Shown: positions 1-5,621 of the stretch, piece after piece | Layout of the letters: each line of letters opens with the position of its first letter | Numbering within the stretch: the first letter of the stretch is position 1 | DNA from: Anaerolineales bacterium UBA5069 | GTDB taxonomy: Bacteria; Chloroflexota; Anaerolineae; Caldilineales; Caldilineaceae | Assembly: GCA_002415895.1 (NCBI GenBank) | Contig: DIAV01000307.1 | Coordinates: 9,626 to 19,292 of the forward strand | Direction: 5' to 3' | DNA length: 9,667 nt | Notes under the pieces: model-generated | Seen by the model: only the letters and a program-made list of their open reading frames with translations | Told to the model about the DNA's origin: nothing | Databases searched by the model: none | Position numbers and translations under genes: made by a program

Positions 1-1809
1 CAGCTCAGACGCGGCATCAAGTTCAATCTGCACGCCGTTGTGTGCGGCGCGGACAGCGAATTCGCGCAGCGCCTCAATCAGCCCCAGGTCATCCAGCGCC
101 GGGGGCCGCAATGCATAGACAATGCGGCGGATATCAAGCACCGCGTCTTGCGACTGTCGCTTCAGGTCTTGCAGCAGCGTGGCGGCCTGGACGGGGTTGT
201 GCTCCATGTAGCGCGCAATGGCGTCAATCGTGAGCGTTTGACTGGCGAGTTGTGGTCCCAAGCCGTCGTGCAGATCACGCCGGAGGCGACGGCGCTCATC
301 CTCGCGCGCGGCAATCACAGCGCGATGGGAGGCCTGAAGCCGGCCGGTAAGCAACATGGCTTGTACTGCTGGGCCCGCCTGCAGGGCGATGCTTTCGAGC
401 AGCCTGCGGTCGGCATGGCTCAGCCGTTCGCCGCGTGTGCGCGGCGCAACCACGAGATCACCCAGGACAGTCGATTGAAAGGTGAGCGGAAAGCGCTCGA
501 GTTCACCCGTTGGGCTGCCCCACGCGGCAGTTATTGTACGCCCGCTCTTCGGCTCTGCATCGTCGGCATCAAACGGAACCAGTTTGAGCGCCGCATAGGG
601 CAATTTCAACGATTGCGCAATGGTCTGCGTCATGGCGGCGAGGGCAACTTCGGGTGTGGCAGCGCTTTCCAGTTGCCTGCCCATGAGTTGCAGCACCTGA
701 ATATGGTCGTCACGCGCGCCAAACGCCAATCGATTAATGGCGATTTGCAGCCGCCGCTGGATTGACTGAATCAGGACGGCAATCAGCCCGGTGGCGAATA
801 TGGCAGTCCATACGCTCTGCTGCAGCCCCAGCAGCACGCTGGCGCCGCCCACCACGGCACCATAAATCAGCAGTACAACGCCCGTCATTGCGGCATAGAG
901 CAACGTGCGGCTGATGACGAAGTCCACGTCCCACAAGCGGAAGCGCAGCAGCGCCAATGCCAGGGAAAGCGGCAGAGCCAGCAGCGCAACCGGCTCAACC
1001 ACAAAGAGCAGTGTCGCGGCGCTGCTGCGCCGCCCGTCACCGTCCACGCGCAGAGAGAGGAGCAATCCCAGAATCAACAAGCCAAAGGACAAACCCAAGC
1101 CATAGACCACCCATTTTGTCTGCTGTTGTTCACTTGGCGTGGCCACGCGGCTGTAGCGGTACACCTGCGCACCGAGGCCGGTGATCAGCGCCACCGGCGC
1201 CACAACCATGAACGTTCTCCATCCGATTTCAGAGCCTTCGAACCACACCAGCCTATCCAGGCTTTGCCCGATGACGACCAGCGCGAGCAGCAGAGCCACA
1301 AACCATCCGCTCCAGCGCGGCACAAAGCGGCCATTGGGAAAGACGTAGAAGAAGGTGAGAAAGCTGCAGAACTGGATGAACGGGAAGAATGGCGCAGTGG
1401 CGTGGAAGATTGGATCGAGCAGTGGTGGCAGATGCAGCGTTTCGAGGTTGCCATGGATGCCGAAGAAGACGGAGAAGAGCAGCAGCGAGGCGGAGATTGT
1501 AACGGCCACCCAATCGCGCGAGCAGCGCCAGAAGATGAGCAGCGCCGTCACGATGAAGACCGCGCCCACCAGATACTCGAGCGCCATTACGGTCTGCACC
1601 CACTGCCGATATGTAAGCCACGCGGAGACCCCCCAATATGCCTCTTCCACAGACCATTCGGTCGCCGTTACACGATAGTTGGAAGGCGTCATCTCCCAGT
1701 AAGCTGCCGCAGCAAAGGCGAGTGCAATGGCCCAGCCCACGCGCACCGCGGACAGGGGGGCGCCGCTGAGTTGTGCAGTGCGGGGGTGGGCTGAAGCCAT
1801 TGTGCTCAT
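1..1809 (-). CDS. Membrane-bound NarL-family sensor histidine kinase, C-terminus cut by window edge
   Basis: The reverse strand is open from ATG at 1809 through position 1, giving 603 residues with no stop. The N-terminal half is hydrophobic with about eight membrane segments (roughly residues 22-325) and contains VFPNGRFVPRW (156-166) and RFRLWDVDFVISRTLLY (289-305). A GAF-like region follows (about 369-490). Then comes a HisKA_3 dimerisation/phosphoacceptor domain (about 503-570) with the motif RRLRRDLHDGLGP; His514 is the expected phosphorylated residue, and LRPPALDDLGL follows. The HATPase domain would lie left of the window. Known members of this family phosphorylate LuxR/NarL-type response regulators; no such partner is visible here. 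The 1809 start is preceded by purine-rich GAGAAGAG six bases upstream; an in-frame ATG at 1800 is an alternative. It begins 26 bases after the membrane-protein gene on the same strand, so the two are probably co-transcribed. The ligand is unknown. Confidence 0.9.
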   Translation of the reverse strand, partial: MSTMASAHPRTAQLSGAPLSAVRVGWAIALAFAAAAYWEMTPSNYRVTATEWSVEEAYWGVSAWLTYRQWVQTVMALEYLVGAVFIVTALLIFWRCSRDWVAVTISASLLLFSVFFGIHGNLETLHLPPLLDPIFHATAPFFPFIQFCSFLTFFYVFPNGRFVPRWSGWFVALLLALVVIGQSLDRLVWFEGSEIGWRTFMVVAPVALITGLGAQVYRYSRVATPSEQQQTKWVVYGLGLSFGLLILGLLLSLRVDGDGRRSSAATLLFVVEPVALLALPLSLALALLRFRLWDVDFVISRTLLYAAMTGVVLLIYGAVVGGASVLLGLQQSVWTAIFATGLIAVLIQSIQRRLQIAINRLAFGARDDHIQVLQLMGRQLESAATPEVALAAMTQTIAQSLKLPYAALKLVPFDADDAEPKSGRTITAAWGSPTGELERFPLTFQSTVLGDLVVAPRTRGERLSHADRRLLESIALQAGPAVQAMLLTGRLQASHRAVIAAREDERRRLRRDLHDGLGPQLASQTLTIDAIARYMEHNPVQAATLLQDLKRQSQDAVLDIRRIVYALRPPALDDLGLIEALREFAVRAAHNGVQIELDAASEL

Positions 1810-1835
1810 GGAGTTCTCTTCTCTGCGGACGGGCG

Positions 1836-3086
1836 CTATTCTTCCGGTTGCTTGCTGATGAGTGCAGCGGGTAGCAGCAGCCACGGCAACCAGAAGATGC
1901 TCACAACGCGCGTAACACCAAAGCCGGTGAGCAGACGCAATTGCAGTGCCGGCATGAGCAGAATCGCAGCCCAGAGCGCCAGCCAGCAGAGCGCAAAGAG
2001 CGCGAGCAGAAGTGATGTTGCCGTCGAACCGCCTCTGCCGCGCAGGCGTGCGACTACGACCAGCAGCAGGGTGGCGGCCAGCATACTCCATAACAGCCAC
2101 TCCGTCCAGCGTGTTTGCGGGCGTGCCACCAGCCACACTGTAGCTATCACCCAGGTCGCTACCGCAACCCCCACAAGCCAGCGGGGAGGCGCAAAGCCAC
2201 CGGCTGTGAGGTAGAGTCCGAGCAGTGCGGCCACACCAGCGGCCTGCACAAGCCCAAGCAGCCATCGCTCATCCGGCAACCACGCGAGGGGTGCGGGCAA
2301 CCGGGCAGCACTGGTGAGCAGCAGCGTGGGGAGTGCAAGCGCAAGCAGAACGCTGCGCCGCACATTGGCGTTGTCAGGCTGCCGCCAGAGCGCAATCGGG
2401 GCCAGCGCGACATACGCCAGAAAGGTGAGCATGGCAACGGCGCGTGAGAAGCCACCGGCAGTTGCAAGATCAGCAGCATTCGAGTTCAGCAGGTCGCTTA
2501 AGAGTGAGGGGTGACGCTGCGCCGCACCGATGACAGGCATTACACTTGCAAAGGCGGCAACGAAGAGCGCCACGGTGGCCAACGCGCTGCCGAGCGGCAT
2601 GGTCCTCGCTGGGGATTGTGCTGAGTGCCGTTGCAGCCGTTCCGCACCCCATACGGTTCCCCAGGCAATGGTCAGCGGGACGGGGATGAACAAGAGCATG
2701 AACTTGAGAATCGTGCTGGTGTCGGTGTTGGCCAGATCGCCAGTAGCGGCATCGAAGATGGGCCCTGCGAGCAACAGCATCAATCCGATGGCGAGCAGCA
2801 CCCCACCTGTTGCCGCGCGCAGGTGCAGCACGCGCGCCATGCCCAGCCACAGCATCCCGGCCATGAGACCAACCACCGCGAAGATCATGACAATCCCCAG
2901 CGAGGCGCCCACTGTAAAGGTTGGCTCATGGCCCAAAATCAGCACCACAACGCGCATGGCCGCACGCGCCAACACACCACCAGCGGCACCGGCAACAGCC
3001 CCCGCACAGAGATAATTGGCCCACAGTGTCAGGCTAATGGCGCGCGGCACGGTGAAGCGTTGCCTTGCCAACTCTTCAGCCATCAT
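1836..3086 (-). CDS. Polytopic membrane protein of unknown function (about 12 TM segments)
   Basis: I do not recognise a named family. From the chosen ATG the product has 416 residues, almost entirely hydrophobic, with about 12 predicted membrane segments. A short cytoplasmic-looking start (MMAEELARQRFTVPRA) is followed by small-residue-rich helices such as GAVAGAAGGVLARAA, and the protein ends KQPEE. No catalytic motif, transporter signature or nucleotide-binding site is apparent. The start is set by a strong Shine-Dalgarno sequence, GAGGAGG at 3099-3093, six bases before ATG 3086 (a second ATG is at 3083). The reading frame is open upstream without a stop to beyond 3344, into the tail of the DUF4399 gene, so a longer fused product is formally possible. 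It lies between the DUF4399 lipoprotein gene and the histidine kinase on one strand, which suggests a role in envelope sensing or small-molecule transport; that is inference only. Confidence 0.8.
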   Translation of the reverse strand: MMAEELARQRFTVPRAISLTLWANYLCAGAVAGAAGGVLARAAMRVVVLILGHEPTFTVGASLGIVMIFAVVGLMAGMLWLGMARVLHLRAATGGVLLAIGLMLLLAGPIFDAATGDLANTDTSTILKFMLLFIPVPLTIAWGTVWGAERLQRHSAQSPARTMPLGSALATVALFVAAFASVMPVIGAAQRHPSLLSDLLNSNAADLATAGGFSRAVAMLTFLAYVALAPIALWRQPDNANVRRSVLLALALPTLLLTSAARLPAPLAWLPDERWLLGLVQAAGVAALLGLYLTAGGFAPPRWLVGVAVATWVIATVWLVARPQTRWTEWLLWSMLAATLLLVVVARLRGRGGSTATSLLLALFALCWLALWAAILLMPALQLRLLTGFGVTRVVSIFWLPWLLLPAALISKQPEE

Positions 3087-3092
3087 GTAATG

Positions 3093-3099
3093 CCTCCTC
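3093..3099 (-). promoter_or_regulatory. Strong ribosome binding site deciding the membrane-protein start
   Basis: The reverse strand reads GAGGAGG here, six bases before ATG 3086 and nine before ATG 3083. It is the main reason for starting the membrane protein at 3086 rather than using the longer in-frame opening that runs back into DUF4399 sequence. An out-of-phase TGA (3103-3101) sits just upstream; it is in the frame of the first half of the DUF4399 gene. Confidence 0.75.
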
Positions 3100-3182
3100 T
3101 TCAAGCAATCCGATTGGGCGCGCCCACCGCGTTTTGCCCGACAACGCGCCGAGGCGGTGAGCACGCAACATGATGCAGCCGA

Positions 3183-3646
3183 CTCCACCGTGATTGAGAC
3201 GATTTGTGTCATTCCATCGCCTGCAAGGGCAACATGGTTGCCGTCCGCCGCCTGCAAACAGAGCGTGTGGGCGCCGGGCGCAAGCGTCAGTTCGGCCTCC
3301 AACTGCCCCTGTCCATCGTGCAGGTGGGCCTCATCCTTGGGCACGCCCTGGCCTGGTTCTACACACGGCTCGTCGATATGATGTGCAGGTGTCCGGCATC
3401 AGGATTGACTTCGCCTGCGGGTTCAACAGTGAAGTTCTCGGCTGCCAACTTGATGTTGAGAGGAGTTGAGACAGTTGCCCCTTCGGCCAGCCTCACAAAG
3501 AAGACGCGCGGGCCATCAGCCTGCGCAGGCGCAGCGCTGGAGACTGGCGCACAGCCCCCAGACAGTAGTGTGAGTGCCATCACCCCGCCACCCAGTATAT
3601 TACGATAAATAGTTAAAATACTACGATACATTGTGCGATGTGCCAT
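3183..3646 (-). pseudogene. DUF4399-family lipoprotein gene, frameshifted
   Basis: The first part (ATG 3646 to a TAG at 3361-3359) encodes a signal peptide ending LLSGGC with a lipobox-like Cys32 (Ser at -3 makes it imperfect). The start of a DUF4399 domain follows: PRVFFVRLAEGATVSTP, then ENFTVEPAGEVNPDAGHLHI. The second half of the domain continues in another frame: IDEPCVEPGQGVPKDEAHLH, then LAPGAHTLCLQAADGNHVAL and, ending at 3183, MTQIVSITVE. The join fits loss of one G in GATGATGAT (plus strand; observed GATATGAT, 3375-3382), because the family normally has three residues between GHLH and Asp. After TVE the second frame has no stop and runs into the membrane protein. AGGAG at 3661-3657 supports ATG 3646; TTG 3652 is an alternative. 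DUF4399 proteins are small exported proteins without a defined function. The break may be real or a sequencing error. No slippery heptamer was seen, so programmed frameshifting is unlikely. Confidence 0.75.
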
Positions 3647-3701
3647 GTGCAATATTCTCCTGGAAGGGTTGTGTCATGCGCCCGATCTGCGGTGCGGCTC
3701 C

Positions 3702-3730
3702 AGGGTAACATCTGCGCAATGGCCTGTCAT
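3702..3730 (-). promoter_or_regulatory. Candidate promoter for the minus-strand operon
   Basis: On the reverse strand ATGACA (3730-3725) resembles a -35 box. A 17-base spacer separates it from TACCCT (3707-3702), which is preceded by TGT as in an extended -10. Transcription would start near 3695, about 50 bases before ATG 3646. The -10 hexamer itself is poor (three of six matches), so this is tentative. Confidence 0.35.
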
Positions 3731-3739
3731 GGGAGCAGC

Positions 3740-3757
3740 GTCCCGACGTACAGGGAC
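3740..3757. repeat. Inverted repeat in the divergent control region
   Basis: GTCCC (3740-3744) and GGGAC (3753-3757) form a 5-bp inverted repeat around an 8-base loop. It lies upstream of both divergent candidate promoters. It could be a regulator site or a weak hairpin followed by ATTTTAA; it is short enough to occur by chance. Confidence 0.3.
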
Positions 3758-3791
3758 ATTTTAACCCGACATCGCGTGCGGCTGGTTTGTG

Positions 3792-3800
3792 TGCTATAAT
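3792..3800 (+). promoter_or_regulatory. Extended -10 promoter element for HMG-CoA reductase
   Basis: The sequence TGCTATAAT holds a perfect TATAAT (3795-3800) with the TGn extension used by sigma-70-type polymerases. No good -35 hexamer lies 16-18 bases upstream (about 3771-3778 reads ATCGCGTG), which fits an extended -10 promoter. Transcription would begin near 3807, leaving a leader of about 65 bases before ATG 3872. Confidence 0.6.
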
Positions 3801-3854
3801 CGGCCACTCTGCAGAAACCAAAGCCCCATACTAGACCGCCCATGCATTCCACCC

Positions 3855-3860
3855 AGGAGG
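3855..3860 (+). promoter_or_regulatory. Ribosome binding site deciding the HMG-CoA reductase start
   Basis: AGGAGG lies 11 bases before ATG 3872. The in-frame ATG at 3842 lies upstream of this site and has no Shine-Dalgarno sequence of its own, so the shorter protein starting MAFPIPSMLL is preferred. Confidence 0.7.
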
Positions 3861-3871
3861 CACGACCTTTC

Positions 3872-5416
3872 ATGGCCTTTCCCATTCCCAGCATGTTGCT
3901 CAAGCAGCTTTACACCTTTGGCAGCCTTGCCAATACAGAGCGTGGCGTGCGTTTCTCGCTCAAAAACCGGCTCAGTGACGGCACTGTCACCGGACTGCAC
4001 CATGTCAAGTTTGATGGCGTGGAGGCGCCGCTGCGCGCCGTGCGGCTGGACTTGGGCAACGGCAACGTGATCAGCGTAGATGAACTGCGCAACCACCCTG
4101 TGGACTTTCCCTTGCGCCGCGTGATTGACATTGTCTGCAACATTCCGCCTCTGGAGGTGGGGATTCATCACATTGAGGTGAAGTTTGATGCCAAGCCCTT
4201 TGGCACCCTCACGCTCAAGGTTGAAGGTGCAATTCAAACCGCCACAGAGAAGCGCACCACAATTCCTCGCAATCGCGACGATGACTACAGCGACTCTGCC
4301 ATTGGCGAGCGCCAGCACTTCATTGAAGAATTCAGCGGCGGCCAGTACAACCACATCAAGCAATACTCCTTCGATCCCCACATCACCAACGGCAACATTG
4401 AGCAGTTTGTGGGTGCAGTGCAGATTCCCATTGGCCTGGCCGGGCCGCTGCTGATTCATGGCGAGCATGCCGAGGGGGAGTTTGTGGTGCCTATGGCCAC
4501 CACCGAGGGGACGCTGGTGGCCTCCTACAACCGTGGCATGAAGGTGATTAGTCTCTCGGGCGGCTGCCGCGTCACAATTGCCGGGGATGGCATGCAGCGT
4601 GCGCCGGTCTTCGTCTTTGACGATGCGCTGCAGGCGCGCAACTTTGCGCTTTGGGTGGCCGACAACTTTACGCGCATTGCCGAAATGGCCGAAGCGACCT
4701 CGAGCGTGGCCAAGCTGCTGAACATTGAGCCATTCCTTGCCAGCAAGTTTGCCTATCTGCGCTTCACCTATTCCACGGGCGATGCCGCCGGGCAGAACAT
4801 GGTGGGGCGCGCTACCTTCGCTGCCTGCGGCTGGATTGTGGACAACTACGAGGGCGTGCGCCACTTCTATCTCGAATCAAACCTGGCCACAGACAAGAAA
4901 TCGTCGCATGTCAACGTCATGCGCACGCGCGGCAAGCGCGTGATTGCCGAGGCGACCATCAAGCGCAACATATTGCTGGAGCATTTGCGCGTGGAGCCGG
5001 AGACGCTCTTTCATCACCATGGCGTGGGCAATGTGGGATCGCTGCTTTCGGGGGCCAACAACAACGGCGCGCACTCGGCCAATGGCATTACCGCCACCTT
5101 TATTGCCATGGGGCAGGATGTCGCGAATGTCTCCGAGTCATCGGCGGGCATCTTGTACGCTGAATTGACGCCCGAGAAGGATCTCTACCTTTCGATGACG
5201 ATTCCATCGCTGATTGTGGCAACCTACGGCGGCGGCACGGGCCTGGCCACGCAGCGCGAATGCCTTGAGATGATCGGCTGCTATGGCAAGGACAAGGTGC
5301 GCAAACTGGCGGAGATCATCGGCGGCGTGGTGCTTGCGGGCGAGCTTTCGCTGGCTGCCGCGATTTCGTCCTCCGACTGGGTTTCCAGCCACGAACGTTA
5401 CGGGCGCAATCGGTAA
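3872..5416 (+). CDS. hmgA: Class I hydroxymethylglutaryl-CoA reductase with extra N-terminal domain
   Basis: The enzyme reduces HMG-CoA to mevalonate using NADPH, the committed step of the mevalonate route to isoprenoids. From ATG 3872 it has 514 residues. Class I catalytic landmarks are all present: Glu212 in MATTEGTLVAS, Lys342 in NLATDKKSS, Asp416 in AMGQDVAN and His507 in SSHERYG. STGDAAGQNM and GGGTGLATQ match conserved family segments. Residues 1 to about 145 are an additional, probably beta-rich domain (YTFGSLANTERGVRFSLKN and onward). They do not belong to the catalytic fold, and there are no membrane anchors of the eukaryotic kind. The start follows AGGAGG; ATG 3842 would add ten residues. 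An extended -10 promoter lies upstream. The neighbours are membrane sensor proteins rather than other mevalonate genes, so the enzyme is probably transcribed alone or with the gene at 5622. The reaction assignment is firm; the role of the N-terminal domain is unknown. Confidence 0.95.
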   Translation: MAFPIPSMLLKQLYTFGSLANTERGVRFSLKNRLSDGTVTGLHHVKFDGVEAPLRAVRLDLGNGNVISVDELRNHPVDFPLRRVIDIVCNIPPLEVGIHHIEVKFDAKPFGTLTLKVEGAIQTATEKRTTIPRNRDDDYSDSAIGERQHFIEEFSGGQYNHIKQYSFDPHITNGNIEQFVGAVQIPIGLAGPLLIHGEHAEGEFVVPMATTEGTLVASYNRGMKVISLSGGCRVTIAGDGMQRAPVFVFDDALQARNFALWVADNFTRIAEMAEATSSVAKLLNIEPFLASKFAYLRFTYSTGDAAGQNMVGRATFAACGWIVDNYEGVRHFYLESNLATDKKSSHVNVMRTRGKRVIAEATIKRNILLEHLRVEPETLFHHHGVGNVGSLLSGANNNGAHSANGITATFIAMGQDVANVSESSAGILYAELTPEKDLYLSMTIPSLIVATYGGGTGLATQRECLEMIGCYGKDKVRKLAEIIGGVVLAGELSLAAAISSSDWVSSHERYGRNR

Positions 5417-5421
5417 CACAA

Positions 5422-5453
5422 CAGTTCTGCTATGTCGCAGTTCTATTGTGTCG
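5422..5453. repeat. Imperfect 16-bp tandem duplication after HMG-CoA reductase
   Basis: CAGTTCTGCTATGTCG (5422-5437) is followed directly by CAGTTCTATTGTGTCG (5438-5453), with 13 of 16 bases identical and all three differences transitions. The same stretch can fold: ACACAA (5416-5421) pairs with TTGTGT (5446-5451), and CTGC pairs with GCAG inside. There is no T-run, so it is not a classical terminator. Confidence 0.5.
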
Positions 5454-5492
5454 TCGCGCTGTAGCTGTCATCAACTGTTCAGGCGCACAAAA

Positions 5493-5523
5493 TTGGCCCT
5501 TGAAATCGCACTCACCTTATGCT
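5493..5523 (+). promoter_or_regulatory. Weak candidate promoter upstream of the sensor-like gene
   Basis: TTGGCC (5493-5498) and TATGCT (5518-5523) could act as -35 and -10 boxes, but the 19-base spacing is long and both hexamers are imperfect. An AT-richer patch (5487-5540) supports a start signal somewhere here. Readthrough from the HMG-CoA reductase gene is an alternative source of transcript. Confidence 0.2.
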
Positions 5524-5575
5524 AACCTTACAAACTTCATGGGGGCATCTCCCGCCCGCGTCCACCTTGTTGCCT

Positions 5576-5610
5576 GCGGCACGGCCGCGTAACTGGCGGC
5601 GCTCCCGCCA
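5576..5610 (+). promoter_or_regulatory. Two GC-rich hairpins just before a ribosome binding site
   Basis: GCGGC-ACG-GCCGC (5576-5588) and TGGCGG-CGCTC-CCGCCA (5594-5610) are two perfect short hairpins. The second ends exactly where the Shine-Dalgarno region AGAGGTG (5611-5617) begins, before ATG 5622. They may affect translation or RNA stability of the sensor-like gene. No ligand or known RNA family is implied. Confidence 0.4.
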
Positions 5611-5621
5611 AGAGGTGCATC

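Noticed and set aside
40..1794. Several plus-strand open frames opposite the histidine kinase
   Set aside because: The minus strand is continuously open across the whole span and encodes clear kinase motifs; the plus-strand translations show no family features.
2115..3173. Overlapping plus-strand frames opposite the membrane protein
   Set aside because: They are Gln/His/Arg-rich, mutually overlapping and without good ribosome binding sites, whereas the reverse strand encodes regular hydrophobic helices.
3359..3382. Programmed ribosomal frameshift in the DUF4399 gene
   Set aside because: No slippery heptamer, internal Shine-Dalgarno stimulator or downstream structure is evident; a simple one-base loss explains the junction.
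3794..4864. Long open frame on the minus strand (about 356 codons) opposite HMG-CoA reductase
   Set aside because: It lies wholly antisense to a gene with every catalytic motif, its translation is His/Gly-rich without recognisable domains, and GC-rich codon bias commonly leaves such frames open.
5539..5592. 17-codon open frame in the leader of the sensor-like gene
   Set aside because: It lacks a Shine-Dalgarno sequence and has no recognisable regulatory peptide pattern.
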